64,000 bases of DNA from Chrysemys picta bellii (taxonomy: Eukaryota > Chordata > Testudines > Emydidae). Shown piece after piece: positions 21,175-33,237 of this stretch; within the stretch, counting starts at the first letter, position 1; the number at the start of each line of letters is the position of its first letter. The stretch covers positions 235,234,394 through 235,298,393 of the forward strand of contig NC_088792.1 in assembly GCF_011386835.1 (NCBI RefSeq). Reading direction: 5' to 3'. Under the pieces are notes generated by a model. It made no database searches and had not been told where the DNA came from. It worked only from the letters and a program-made list of their open reading frames with translations. The position numbers were made by a program, and so were the translations under genes.

Positions 21175-21806
21175 GCAGGCAGGACTCAGTTGGGTGGTAG
21201 GGCGAGGAGGGGGGCGGCCCGCGGGGCCAGGCGGCGGCTGTTCTCACCCCCGGCCAGCGGGACTCGGGAGCAGCCGCTGCTGCAGCTCCTACTGCCGCGG
21301 GGGCAGGAAGCGGCCATGGCGCTCCGCAGCTGCAGCTCTGGCGCCCCGAACCCCCCGAGCCGGGGCCTGCTGCGGGGACCCAGCAGCGCGTACGCTGGGC
21401 CCAGCCCCTGGCCAGCGTCTGGGCTGCTGCCCAGCTGGTGCTATCCCGCGGCGGCCCCGGAGTGGGGGCAGCAGGCCCCAGCCCCCCCGTCCCGCAGGGG
21501 AACGAACGGGGCTGGGCGGCCGATGCCTCCGCCCCGGGGCCGCCGCGGGATAGCACCACCTGGGCAGCAGCCCAGACGCGACTGGCCAGGGGCTGGGCGC
21601 AGCGTGCGCGCTGCTGGGTCCCTGCAGCAGGCCCCGGCTCGGGGGGTTCGGAGACGCCGCAGCCGCCAATACGGCCATGGCCACTTCCTCCCCCGCGGCA
21701 GTGGGAGCTGCAGCAGTCCCGCTGGCTGGGGGGACAACAACAGCCGCCGCCTGGCCCCGCGGGCCGCCCCCCTCCTCGCCCTACCACCCAACTGAGTCCT
21801 GCCTGC
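21175..21806. repeat. GC-rich 630 bp palindrome (foldback)
   Basis: The left arm starts GCAGGCAGGACTCAGTTGGG and the right arm ends with its exact complement CCCAACTGAGTCCTGCCTGC. The inverted symmetry continues inward through the GGCGGCCCGCGGGGCCAGGC region and GCTATCCCGCGGCGGCCCCGG to near 21495, with small indels. It is CpG-dense and lies directly after a hAT left end. Long open frames on both strands here are products of composition and of the palindrome, not genes. Confidence 0.85.
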
Positions 21807-21811
21807 TCGGG

Positions 21812-22864
21812 GCCATCCTGTCTTTCTTAAAATAACTACTGCAGTACCTTGGTTAAGGAAGTTTACCTTGTTCAGATCCTATCACATTCTGTTCTGTGTA
21901 ATCAAACCCACAAACATATAATATTATGCTTTACCAAATATGTTTTTTTTAAAAAACTGTACTATAGTCTGTATTATTTAATTTGCAAAATATAAATTAT
22001 AATTTGATCTCAAGAGCCACCATAGTAACTAAAGCCAACAAGCACAGTCAATGAGAAAACGATGAACAAACTGGTAGAAATGTCAGATATTTCAGACCTC
22101 TTAGCAAGATCCATTTAAATTCCAATGACTTTTCAATGAAACGGTTCCTCTACATCACTGAAACATACAGCCTCAACTTTCTACCTTAGAATGCTTGGGT
22201 AGTAATAAAATATTGTAGACTTCAGAAGTAAAAACCATCTGTTAGATACAGTAATTTTTCTGGGGTCAGAGTTAAGGTTGTGTTTTAGTGTGATTGGGAG
22301 GGACTGATGTGTGCATTTGGGTAGACTTGACAGAATTTGTTTTTTCTTATAATTTTGAAGAGAAATCAGTATTTAAGTGTGTGTGGGGTGTGGATTTTTT
22401 TTTTAATTATCACTTTACAGTTTCACAGTTGTGGGAAAGTATGGAGGGTCATGATAATTTAATGACAGCATATGTTAAGATTCAAATAGTTAAAGCTTTA
22501 TAACTGTTAAAATACAAATTGTCAACATCACATGTCAAAAATATACAAAGTAAATATCCTTAAATTGAAGTCTTTAAGTTCTCAAGCAGCATTTTAGTTT
22601 GGCTATCTGTAAATGTTGATTATTGATGGAATCACTTTTTGTTTTGAGTGTATTGTAAAATTGAAATTTACTGACATTTACCAATTAAAAAAAAATCGAA
22701 TGCTTCCAAGCCTAATGATGGGTATGTTGGGAATGAAAGGGAACTGTGGCGCTGAGGAGTCTGAGTATGTTTGGGATTATGGTATTTGGGTGGCATGGGA
22801 TATGAAATGAGGTTCGTGGGGATCTGTCCATGAAAGTACATGAAGTATAGTAGCAAAGCTGCCC
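21812..22864. other. AT-rich non-coding stretch
   Basis: The base composition changes sharply from the GC-rich palindrome. I recognise no repeat or exon. Confidence 0.4.
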
Positions 22865-23060
22865 AACAGAGGTAGTGTTGTGGCTAGAACAAGGGCCTTG
22901 GAATCAGTTTATAGTCTTGGTTTTGCCACAGATTTAGTGTATCTTTGGCAAGTCATTTTAAGATATCTACGTTTCAGTTTACCAGTTAGCTAATGCTAAG
23001 TATACCCATTTTACAATCTAATGGACTTGTTACGTGAGGCATATAAATCAGTGTCTGCAA
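22865..23060 (+). repeat. MIR-like SINE, diverged
   Basis: The order GTTGTGGCTAGAACAAGGGCC, GGAATCAGT, TTTTGCCACAGATTTAG, TTGGCAAGTCATTTTAAGATA and CAGTTTACC follows the MIR pattern (tRNA-like head, then GGGCAAGTCA-like core). It is highly diverged. Confidence 0.6.
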
Positions 23061-23245
23061 ACTGTTTAGAGATTCTCAGGGGGAAATTCCTCTGTAAATA
23101 GAAGGTGATATTAACAAAATGACAAATCAAACCATCAGGATTTCCTTCAATAGAGATTATTTGAGGTCTTTATATATTTTTTTGACTTCTTTCTATGGAA
23201 TTTAGAAGACCTCTTAAAAAGGGAACAGAGTAAAAGACAACTTCT

Positions 23246-23806
23246 TTCCGCTCTACTCTGCTCTGGTTAGGCCTCAGCTGGAGTATTGTGTCCAGTTCTG
23301 GGCGCCGCATTTTAAAAAAGATGTGGAGAAATTGGAAAGGGTCCAAAGAAGAGCAACAAGAATGATTAAAGGTCTTGAGAACATGACCTATGAAGGAAGG
23401 CTGAAAGAACTGGGTTTGTTTAGTTTGGAGAAGAGAAGACTGAGAGGGGACATGATAGCAGTTTTCAGGTATCTAAAAGGGTGTCATGAGGAGGAGGGAG
23501 AGAACTTGTTCACCTTAGCCTCTAAGGATAGAACCAGAAACAATGGGTTTAAACTGCAGCAAGGGAGGTCTAGGTTGGACATTAGGAAAAAGTTCCTAAC
23601 TGTCAGGGTGGTTAAACACTGGAACAAATTGCCTAGGGAGGTTGTGGAATCTCCGTCTCTGGAGATATTTAAGAGTAGGTTAGATAAATGTCTATCAGGG
23701 ATGGTCTAGACAGTATTTGGTCCTGCCATGCGGGCAGGGGACTGGACTCAATGACCTCTCGAGGTCCCTTCCAGTCCTATAATCTATGATTCTATGATTC
23801 TATGAA
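23246..23806 (+). mobile_element. CR1 LINE 3' fragment
   Basis: It starts in the post-RT region (CTCTGGTTAGGCCTCAGCTG) and ends with a repeated tail TCTATGATTCTATGATTCTA at 23784-23806. The open frame 23323-23709 (128 codons) is the CR1 C-terminus ([20 protein letters not shown] ... LDKCLSGMV). It belongs to a different CR1 subfamily from the 17.6 kb copy, judged by sequence and by the longer ATTCTATG tail. It lacks the RT catalytic region. Confidence 0.9.
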
Positions 23807-23809
23807 CTT

Positions 23810-25130
23810 CGGAGCATTTCTTTTCCCTGTAGTCTGGAAAAACCTATACTGGGAAATGTACTTTCCAAAAGATCAGCTCCAATTATCATGTAAATATTTA
23901 TTTGCTTCAGTGGTAAGTCATGATGATTTGGAGGGATCACTCTGGTTAGTTATAGTTTACTGTACCACAGTAACTAGAAAAATATTATTCAGTTTGTTTC
24001 ACAGTTAAGCGACACAAAAATCACCTACATAGAATCTGACTGTTTTCAAATGGTAAACTTTAAACTCAGGGGTTTGATGAGGACTCTTTCAAGGCAAACT
24101 GAAGGCACACTTATTCAAAAAGAGTCAATAGAATAACAGTAGCATACATGGAAGGACTCCACATCTAAATGGCTGTTTGCTTGCATGATTTATACTGAAG
24201 GAAACTTACTTCATATAGCTGTCATGGTACATGTTGGTCAATCACTATATCCAGGCACTCCCAGTTGTGCTTCCTGAGAAAGGAAAAAGAATTCTGCTAG
24301 TTTTATACACTATACATCACTTGCTTATTTAGCCTAAAGCTTCATTCCTTACCATCTGGGAGGCTGCATATGTCTAAGGTCATGTAGGGGAACTCTGTTC
24401 CTTATTAATGAAAACTGTCTTAAAGTAAGCCCCAAATGAGTAAATAAATGATTCAGGCAAGGCTATAAAATCTTGAAATGGGTATTCATCCTTTTCTCAC
24501 AGGAAAATCTCTTATAAATAAGCTTTTCCTCATGGCATTTTAGACATCAAAGCATAAACACCCCAATTAAGTCCACACTCTGCTGTATAGGTAAATAGCT
24601 GTATCTTCAAATGACGTACATCACCAAGCAATTCAGCACTCTCCAGATTTAATTCTGACTGGCAAGAACAGGTGGATGCCATGCAGCTTAAACTTGGAAA
24701 GATGACCCCAAATGACTATTAACTTACATCTGATGGTTGTAAGATAAGGTAAGGGTTAATTAAGGATCTTCCAGAGGGGACATAAGATGTTCAGGTGAAA
24801 GGTAAAGGGAAGAATGTGCTGACACAGAAACAGGTCAGATGCTTTTTCTAAGGCTAAAAAATTATGTTAAGCTCAGTATATAGTGAAGAGCACTCCACTA
24901 CTCTTAACATGAGAATGTGTGTCTTCATCTCTAATAAATGATGATGGCTGATGCGCTAGAGTAAATCTGCATATTGCTTCATCCATTCAGAGCTGGGATA
25001 GTGTTAGATAGTCACAGTATATGAGTGATGAGCTTCGAGATGGCTTACCCAGTGTCAAACTTGAAATGAAGTGTCTTTCAAACGGCAGAAATTCTATATA
25101 AGATGGATAGGACAAACAACAATTTAAAAT
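23810..25130. other. Non-coding stretch, nothing recognised
   Basis: AT-rich sequence without recognised elements or plausible exons. Confidence 0.4.
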
Positions 25131-25132
25131 TA

Positions 25133-25895
25133 GGGCTGTCAAACGATTAAAAAAAATTAATTGTGCTATTAATCGCACTGTTAAACATAATAGAATACCA
25201 TTTTATTTAAATATTTTTGGGTGTTTCTACATTTTTAAATATATTGATTACAATTACAACACAGAATAAAAAGGGTATGGTACTCACTTTATATTTTTGA
25301 TGACAAATATTTGCACTGTAAAAAAGAAACAAAAGAAATAGTATTTTTCAGCTCACCTAATACAGCTACTGAAGTGTAATCTCTTTATCATGAAAGTTGA
25401 ACTTACAAATGTAGAATTACAAAAATAAACTGCATTCAAAAATAAAACAATGTAAAACTTTAGAGCCTGTAAATGTAAACAAACTTGTTTGTCTTAGCGA
25501 TTGGCTGAACAAGAAATAGGACTGAGTGGACTTGTAGGCTCTGAAGTTTTACGTTGTTTTGTTTTTGAGTGCAGTTATGTAACAAAGAAATACATTCATA
25601 AATTGCACTTTCATGATAAAGATTTGCACTACAGTACTTGTATGAGGTGATTTGCAAAATACTGTTTCTTTTGTTCTTTACAGTGCAAATATTTGTAATA
25701 AAAATAATGTAAGGTGAGTACACTTTGTAATTGAAACCAATATATTTGAAAATGTAGAAAAACATCCAAAAAATTTAATTAATTTTTCAGTTGGTATTCT
25801 ATTGTTTAGCAGTGCGATTAATCGTGATTAATTTTTTTTAAATGATTGGTTTTTTTTGTTAATCATGTGAGTTAACTGTGATTAATTGACAGCCC
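25133..25895. mobile_element. Foldback MITE with TA target duplication
   Basis: A 763 bp AT-rich element with ends GGGCTGTCAA and TTGACAGCCC, flanked by TA on both sides (25131-25132, 25896-25897). Most of its length is a long imperfect palindrome. For example, GCACTGTTAAACATAATAGA on the left matches the complement of the TCTATTGTTTAGCAGTGCGA region on the right, and ACAAATATTTGCACTGTAAA matches TTTACAGTGCAAATATTTGT. The TA duplication suggests the Tc1/mariner superfamily. No transposase is encoded. Confidence 0.88.
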
Positions 25896-25897
25896 TA

Positions 25898-26957
25898 TTT
25901 AAGACCTTTATTTCCCTCACGTGTATTATTTCCTGTCTTGACCCTCCATGTGTCAGTTGTCATCCATAGATTTTTCCTTGTACCAGACTCTTACAAGATC
26001 AAAGAATGGAACTTTCTTCCCTGAACTACCTTTCATAACTGCCATTCAGAGGAAATGGTGCATTTATCTCCAAGCTCACAGCTCTGAGTTGTCGGCACAC
26101 AACTTAAACTGGGCCTGATCAAGCAAGGTGTGGAGCTCCACTCCCATTCACAACACCTACTTGGCAGTGCTCAGCACCTTGAAAAACCAGGCCCTTAGGA
26201 ACCAATGTGAAGGCTTTAGCCTAAATGCTGGGGTAGAACCAGTACAACGGAGAGAGGATTTGTCCCACAATTTATCTAATCTTACTGTCTGTCGAGAGGC
26301 TATAGGCGAGATTCTCCTCTTGGCTACATAGGTGTCATTCCAGTCCGTGGGATTGAATCAATACATCTGAGAGGTGAACTCTGAAACCTAGTACTAGTAT
26401 TTCAAATCCTTTTCAAAGCTGCATCAATATTCACTGTGGAAAGATCCAGGATAATCTACTTGCATTTTCTGGTAAACTCATCCCCATATTTATAATTTGG
26501 TCTCAAACTAAAGAAGAAACTAGCACTCTGATCCACCAGATGATAAAGGAAAGAAGTAAACATTAGATTTACACACTTGCAACGGAGGGACTAGCATTTG
26601 CTGTAGGTTCTGTGCTATGTAACTGATACTCCGTAGTTAGAGCCCTTCAGTTTTTATTTTATTTAATTTTTCCTGGGAATTTCAGTGTTTGTTATCACAA
26701 CAACAAAACCAGGTGAAAATCAGTGCAAAAACTATTAATAATTTTTCTGGGCAAATATTGGGGTTTATTTTGGTGGACGGAAAAACAGGGGGAATATATT
26801 CAATAGATTGATTAATAGAATTCAAAGCATTAATGTAGTTTGCTGTAGAACTAAAACAAAACTCAAAACACAATGCACCTCTGAGTTTAAGAAAGCATTA
26901 TATCTCTAATCACCAAATAAAACTTTACAACTGAATAAACAGTTTACTGTTGTAGAC
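25898..26957. other. Non-coding stretch with one faint repeat
   Basis: At 26109-26198 a segment from TGGGCCTGATCAAGC to CCAGGCCC resembles the palindromic GGGCCAGATTC repeat family. I see nothing else I can support. Confidence 0.35.
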
Positions 26958-27650
26958 TGTGATAAATGGGGTGGAGGGTAGCTCCCTTTTATGGACACCC
27001 AGCCAGCCAGTTAGCTATAAAATCCCTGTTAGTAGCTGTTCTCTACTTGCTTTACCTGTAAAGGGTTAAGAAGTCCACAGGTAAAAGGAAGGGCACCTGA
27101 CCAAAAGAGCCAATGGGAGGGCTAGAACTTTTTAAAATTTGGGGAAAAAGCTTTCCCTTTATCTGTCTGTCTTCTCTGGAGAGAGGAGACACATAGCAGC
27201 AATGCTATAAAAAGCCTTAAGGCAGGTATGGAAAATCATCAGATCATACCTAGACCTACTTACTGGAAACCCCAGATATGTAAGTAGATCAGGAAGTGTC
27301 TAGAAAGACACAATTAGGTTTATCTCTGTTTATTTCTTATTGGCTGGTGGATTCCTTTGTGCTAACCCCAAATGCTTTTGTTTTGCTTGTAACCTTTATG
27401 TGGACTTCAAGAAGGTTATTCTTGATGTTTAATTTTTGTAAGTGGGTTTTTTAAATCTAGCAAAAGCCTAAGTTCCAAATGTATTTTCTTTCTTTTTTTG
27501 TTGTTTTTAATAAAATTTACCTTTTTTAAGAACAGGATTGGATTTTTGTATCCCTAAGAGGTTTGTGCCTATGATATTTAATTAGCTTCCCATTTTAGCC
27601 TGTCAAATCTTTAAACCATTATCTGCTAACAGCTTGAAATGTGTACGTGG
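26958..27650 (+). repeat. LTR fragment, probable endogenous retroelement
   Basis: The segment starts TGTGATAAATGGGGTGG and contains CTCCCTTTTATGGACACCCA and a TATA-like CTATAAAAAGCC (27206). Further along lie TCTTTATTTCTTATTGGCTG-style blocks and a polyadenylation signal TTTAATAAAATTTACC (near 27508). This is typical LTR architecture, and I associate the sequence with a reptile LTR family. The 3' boundary is uncertain and no partner LTR or internal region is present. Confidence 0.55.
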
Positions 27651-27984
27651 TGGGCCTGAGATTCATCAGTACGTTCAGATGCGCACACACTTCAGAGCTT
27701 GTGTCCATGCCTGTTTGTTTGTGTGTTTGTTTGTGTGTATCTTCTAGACTAATACATAGCCTTACTTCAACAGGCAGCTTTGCATATACACACAGACTAA
27801 TGTATTATTGTAATACATAGGCTCACACCATGTATTTTCCTAATAGTTATTTTTTATATATTAATCATACAAAAGAAGGGTGAAAATCAGAAAAAAACTG
27901 AATAATACTTTTTGTAAAAATTGATTTAAACTAAAAAAAAAAAAGGGGGGCTTATCCATAGTGGATTCCTTTCGTATTTCGTAT

Positions 27985-28110
27985 TCGTGTTTTAACTCTC
28001 CCACTGACTTTGTGGTCTTTAATAAGTCATTTACTGCCCTTTCTGCGTTGGTCTTTCAATCTGGAAAAATATTATAGTAGCCCCATCTGTATAGTACTTT
28101 GAGTAACTTT
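27985..28110 (+). repeat. MIR-like SINE fragment
   Basis: The pattern is CTCCCACTGACTTTGTGGTC, AATAAGTCATTTACTGCCC, then CTGGAAAAATATTATAGTAG. It has MIR core order and is diverged. Confidence 0.5.
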
Positions 28111-28129
28111 GATGAAGACCACTGTTCAA

Positions 28130-28490
28130 TCCTGAGAGAAAAAGATTGAGGGGGAACCTGACAAGTCTTCAGATAAGTTAAGGGCTGTTTTAAAAAGGAT
28201 GGTGATCAATTGTTCTCCATGTCCATTGAAGGTAGGTCAAGAAATAATGGCCTTAATCTGCAGCAAGGGAGATTTAGGTTAAATATTAGGAAACACTTTC
28301 TAACTATAAGGATAGATAAGCACTGGCATAGTCATCCAAAGAAGCTTGTCAGGGATTCCATATTGGCGGTTTTTAGGAATAGGTTAGACAAGCATCTCTT
28401 AGGGTTGGTCTATGTATACTTGGCCCTGCCTCCACACAAGGGGCTGGGTTAGATGATTTCTTGAAGTCCCTTCCAGCCCTACATTTCTAT
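28130..28490 (+). mobile_element. CR1 LINE 3' fragment, old
   Basis: A degraded copy of the region after RT. The open frame 28210-28452 contains RSRNNGLNLQQGRFRLNIRK and RIDKHWHS, matching the C-terminus of the copies at 18.7 kb and 23.5 kb. It ends with CTTCCAGCCCTACATTTCTATG, a decayed CR1 tail. Confidence 0.85.
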
Positions 28491-28639
28491 GCTAGAAGTC
28501 TCCTGAGTATTCCTGTAGCTGTGCAGGATAACAATTTACATGCTGGTTCAACCTGAAAGAACAGATATTTTGATGGTACGGTCTGTTGTCAATGATAATA
28601 CTTACAAGAAAAGTGATATCGGATTTCAAATCCTTTACC

Positions 28640-28795
28640 AAGGTATTATCCCTATTTTGCAGATGGAGAAACTGAAGCACAGAGAAATTAATGACTTGTT
28701 CAACATCAAACACTGAGTCTGTGGCAGAGCCACACAAACACACACAATCTACTCCTCCCACCCTCTATTCACTTTGTCATTTTAGACTACAAGAT
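28640..28795 (-). repeat. MIR-like SINE
   Basis: The plus strand reads CCCTATTTTGCAGATGGAGA, then AACTGAAGCACAGAGAAATT and a GTCTGTGGCAGAGCCACAC region, the reverse of the MIR core. Confidence 0.75.
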
Positions 28796-28814
28796 CTCGG
28801 AGGCAGAAATTGTT

Positions 28815-28905
28815 TTGCATGTGTTTTCACAGTGCCCATTACAGTGGGGCCCTGATCCTGATTGGTGGGGGGAGAGGGGATATTGGGTGCTATTGTAATA
28901 GAAAT
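28815..28905 (+). repeat. Unnamed interspersed repeat, copy 2
   Basis: TTCACAGTGCCCATTACAGT, then GGGGCCCTGATCCTGATTGG, then GGGTGCTATTGTAATAGAAA. It matches the family described at 19280. Confidence 0.5.
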
Positions 28906-28909
28906 ACTT

Positions 28910-29866
28910 AACTTCCCCAAAGTTTATTTGTGCTCAGAACCAGTGTTATTGCTTTGGTAGTTCTGTAATAATAGGTCTTAGTTGTGAAGTTCAGATCTAA
29001 ATCTAGATCCAGATTCAGAGGATTCCAAATTGTATGCTGGTTTGGGCCCGTCTCTATTTCCAGCCCAATTCACACACCCAAGAAGCTTGGAAAGGCTCTG
29101 GATAAACATCTGAACTTCTGGGTGTTTGTCGGCATCAAATTGGCACTAAATTGAACATTTTTGTTGCCAGGGTTTACAGCTAATTTGTTGATAGCAGTGA
29201 TAATGCAAGTGTGTGAACGGTTACCCGACCCAGTTAAAAGAACCTTAAGGAAATAGAATGCTGCTTGTGCAAGGGGATTTTGGTGACTCAGTACTAGTCA
29301 TTCATTAACAGAAACTCAGTGGCGTGAGCATTGGAGTAATTCCATAGTCAACTACAAAGTCAAACAACTTTATTCACGTATGCTTTTATTGTAAACTAGA
29401 CTGTGAAACTTTATTTTTTTGGGTCCATTTGCATTGCTGGTAAATTTTCAATTTATCTGTTGGCTTGTGACAGCCGGTGAGGAAAACTCTTCACTTACCC
29501 CAGTCAAATCATTTTTGAACATCAGTAGTGTTAAAGCTTGAACAGTAACTGAGCTGTGAAAGGAGAGGGCTGTGAAAACAAGCTGTGTTTTCCATCAGGA
29601 TTTTGAGCAGAATGAAAACCATGAACAGAATTAATTTTCAGAACTTTGAACTTCACCTTTTCAGATAGAAGCATGCCCCCTTCTGTCAATGTTCTTTAGT
29701 TTATTCTTGAAATGCTCTGGATCTGGAATGCAAGATGGCAAAGGCCATGAGGAATGGGAATAGAGAGAGAGTCTTCATTAGTTCAAACTCAGCCAATTTG
29801 GTAGCGACATAGGCAAGGGACAATATTATGAGTCTGAGGAACAACTCTGCCATTGTAAATCTAGAA
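28910..29866. other. Non-coding stretch, nothing recognised
   Basis: No element or exon recognised. Confidence 0.4.
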
Positions 29867-30105
29867 CAGGGGTTGCCAAACTTACTGACCCTCTGAGCCA
29901 CATATGACAATACGTGGGATGCACCTGCCAGGGCCCTGCTCCTGCTGAAGCCCTGAGCCCTGGAGGCACACTCAGTGGGGCTGAAGCCCCAAGACCCTCC
30001 TCCCTGCTGGGCAGAAGCCCCTACCCCACCACTCTGCTGCAAGGCAGAGGTCCCAAGCTCCCCAGTCTGATAGGTGGCAAATGGGGAGGGCAATTTTCCC
30101 CTCAC
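29867..30105 (+). mobile_element. hAT-type MITE, CAGGGGTTGCC family, partial
   Basis: It begins CAGGGGTTGCCAAACTTACTGACC, similar to the ends of the hAT MITEs at 16598 and 50944. It continues as GC-rich sequence with repeated GAAGCCC blocks. I cannot find a matching right inverted end or an 8-bp duplication, so the right part is lost or diverged. Confidence 0.55.
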
Positions 30106-30117
30106 TGTATTTTGTCT

Positions 30118-30258
30118 AACAAATTTATTTGGGCATAAGCTTTTGTGGGAGTGGGCTGTAGCCCACGAAAGCTTATGCTCAAATTTTAGTCTCTAAGGTG
30201 CTACAAGTACTCCTGTTCTTTTTGTGGATACAGACTAACACAGCTGCTACTCTGAAAC
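30118..30258 (+). mobile_element. Penelope-like element, short snapback insertion
   Basis: A 141 bp insertion with a short left arm (30118-30149) that is the complement of part of the right arm (30150-30258). The right arm has GTGGGCTGTAGCCCACGAAA, then GCTTATGCTCAAATTTTAG, and ends with the common PLE end GGCTGCTACTCTGAAA (here AGCTGCTACTC). The exact 13-bp target duplication CTGTATTTTGTCT lies at 30105-30117 and 30259-30271. The inversion junction removes the first core box of the hammerhead-like motif, but stem II is a perfect GTGGGC/GCCCAC pair. Confidence 0.88.
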
Positions 30259-30271
30259 CTGTATTTTGTCT

Positions 30272-31053
30272 GTTTGCATGCATCTCAGTTCTGTACACTG
30301 GCACTGTAAACACTGTGATACATTTTAATGGAAGTAAGAGATACTGCCATAGTACCAGGTGAACTGTGCTTTATACCCCTTCTTGTCCCTCTCAAATACA
30401 CAAGCCTGGCTTCCTTCATCTTTCTCAAGGTGGAACCTACAGTCCAACTGCTCTGGGGCTGGATCTCTGTGTGGCATTCCCCCCCACCCCATCTCCCAAC
30501 CCTGTTAACATGACAGGTCCAGCTGTGCTTGACATCTGAAAGTCCTTTTCCTCTGGGGCCTGTTACTGGAGCCTAATTAAAATGACTCAAACATCATCTT
30601 CAGCACAAAGCATTATTTATGTATGCAGGGTCTGAGTGAGCTCTTCCTTGACATCTTTTTTCCTTTTTGTAAGGGCATCAGAACTGTACTTAGCCTGCCA
30701 TGACTGAGTGAGTCACCCTAAATTGAGCCTCACTGTCTAAGCAGGGGACAAGAATGCCAAATCCTAGGGGAGGGGAATGACAGGTGTTCCTACCTGGTGG
30801 GGTGAGCGCTGCCTAAGGAGTCCTAGGTACCATTTGACTTGGCCCTCCCCTCTCCACTGTTTAAAGACAAAGCTGATTAGACTCAGTTGAGAGTCCTTGT
30901 TTTGTTCAGTGATCACTAGAGCTGAAATCACTGATAACCAGGTGCTGAGCCTTGGACCTGCTGTGGGACAGGCTGTGCAGTCTTTCACTGCAACACTGCA
31001 CTAGCAGTGAGGTTCCTATCCACCTGCTGAAATCACTGACTGCTGATGTAAGT
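30272..31053. other. Non-coding stretch, nothing recognised
   Basis: No element or exon recognised. Confidence 0.4.
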
Positions 31054-31061
31054 GGTGGAGC

Positions 31062-31293
31062 CAGGGCCGGCTCCAGCTTTTTTGCCACCCCACGTGGCAA
31101 AGCCAAAAAAAAATAAAGCCGCGATCGGCGGCACTTCGGCGGCAGCTCTACTGTGCCGCTTCATTCTTCAGTGGCGGGCCCTTCCCTTTGAGAGGGACTG
31201 AGGGACTTGCCGCCAAAGACCCGAACGTGCCGCCCCTTTCCATTGGCCGCCCCAAGCACCTGCTTCCTTTGCTGGTGCCTGGAGCCGGGCCTG
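31062..31293. mobile_element. hAT-type MITE, family A copy 3
   Basis: A 232 bp copy with left end CAGGGCCGGCTCCAGC and right end CCTGGAGCCGGGCCTG. The flanking 8-mers GGTGGAGC (31054-31061) and GCTGGAGC (31294-31301) match at seven of eight positions. It shares the AAGCACCTGCTT block and GCCGCGATCG interior with the other copies. Confidence 0.88.
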
Positions 31294-31301
31294 GCTGGAG
31301 C

Positions 31302-33235
31302 CTCAGAACATGATGTCATAGCAGAAAGACAATGGTAGTGGAGGGCAAGGACAGTGCCCGGCAGCAGCAGAGGGGCGGTAGCAATGGCCAGTGGCGGCTG
31401 CAGCAGCTGAGGAATTGCTGGACTCTTCTGCCCCTGTAGAGCGGGAGATAAACTCACCTCTGAACACTGGGTCTTTGCTGACCAAGGACAGCAACTGTGA
31501 GTGGGATGCAGCGGAGGGAGAGGGGAGTCATGTGTTAAAGGAACTTTTAGTTGTCTGACTTTCACACCACGAGGTGAGAAACTGACACAGAGGATGCTGC
31601 CCAATGTACTCTGAGGTGGGTGTTTACTCCTGGCCATATGCTTTCGAATAATGGTTTTTGTGTTTTCCCAAATTAATGCTGAGTTCCTTTTCCCTTTTAA
31701 AGTTTTCTTTGCTATGCACAGACTCAGTGCTTGCAAGAGGGAAAATATTGCCTCTTATAGGTGCACAGAAGTGGTGGTCAATATTCCCAAGGGCAGAGCT
31801 AGGAGTGCAGTGGCTTCAGCTGCTCCTGAGCATGCTCAGACACCTCAGGCATGGTCAGTGGCTTCAGGGGACCGGCAGTGCATTGAGGTGGACTGGGCTG
31901 GAAGGTGAGGGCTTCAGGGGATTGGTGGTGACCAATTGCATCCCACTGTAGCTACTTGAAATGTTGGGAGGTATGTTATGTCTAGATTCGACCTCCAGGA
32001 GCTATGGCTCAAACTCAAGATGCTTTCAATACTTCTAGCTAGCGAAACTAAATCGGACAAAATTTGCCTGAACAGCTCCAAACAGCCAAACACAAAGGGA
32101 AGACCTGATCCTGCAGTCTTTGCTCAGGCAAAAATATTCACTAAAATCAAGTGCACTTCAGGCTCAGGTGCTTCCACAATACTGGTGTAATTACTCCTTT
32201 CTATTGAATAAATTAGTTACTGTAACAGAATCACATATTTTAGGAGTGTGTTTTACCTACCATTTTCCTTTCTTTTGATACATATATGGTGCTACTCTAA
32301 TATATATTTTGAATTAAGGACTAGATAGCGCTTGTGGCAAAGTCTCAGAGTAAGGGCAGCAGGTAACTCCACCACCTCAAGAGCTGACCTGGGAGCAGAA
32401 TGCAGCCTATGAACTGGTGAGGTATATTTAACACACCCAGACCCTGCCCATGTGAGGTAGGCATAAGGAGAGGCCACTGGGAACCCCTTAGAAAGTATAA
32501 GGAATGGGCCAAAAAAGTAAATAGGAAAGCCATTTGCTTGATTACTCACTAAGGATTCCTCTTAACAATACAAAACAGAACTGGCTTGAGCCCCTCCCCC
32601 CGTAATCTGGCAATGGTATGAACCCTGTGAAATGAGCGTACAGCTGCGAGCATCATTGAATGTGGGAAATATTCTACTTCAACCAGGACAAGTATGTGGG
32701 GTTAAAGCGAGACAGTCTCACAAAACCAAGGACTAGTAGGGAGAGATGCTTCAATGCTGATGAGTTGTTCAAAGGTTTAGGGTTGGCTTCCCTGACTGGG
32801 ACTGCTCCCAGAATGAGGTAGTAGTTTCATATTATTTAGAGAGTGAAGGCGTCAGAATCTGGCCCTTTGAGAATGTGAAAAGAGAAATGAAAAATGCTTA
32901 TAGTCCAACTGAGCCAGAACGCTCAGGTGTCTGATCCCCTAGAACAATGAATGCCCTTTCTCTGCATATAATATGCAACAATTAGGCCTCCAGCTGTTTG
33001 AAATGCCATTTTAAAAGTTTCAAGTTGTGTATGACCTAGCCAAAGCACGGAGGGCCCAATCCTAGAAGATGTTGCGTACCCACAGCTCCCACTGAAGTCA
33101 GTTAAGGGCACTCAGTACCTGTGCAAGGTGTTTAGTAGTTCATGACAACCGGGTCTGAAAGCATGAATATCTCAGCCCCTGTGCCACAGTTTTGGAACAA
33201 TAAAATAAGAAGCTCTTTTGGGGGCATGAATCCAC
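31302..33235. other. Non-coding stretch, nothing recognised
   Basis: About 1.9 kb. A fragment at 33051-33112 (GGGCCCAATCCTAGAAG ... CCCACTGAAGTCAGTTAAGG) fits the GGGCCAGATTC-type repeat. The open frames here are not supported by any domain. Confidence 0.35.
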
Positions 33236-33237
33236 TT

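Noticed and set aside
20989..21795. Long open frames (up to 268 codons) on both strands
   Set aside because: They lie in a GC-rich palindrome. Open frames in several frames on both strands follow from low stop-codon frequency and inverted symmetry, and the Ala/Pro/Gly/Arg-rich translations have no domain.
31161..31736. 191-codon minus-strand open frame
   Set aside because: It overlaps the hAT MITE at 31062-31293 and otherwise lacks any recognisable domain or splice context.
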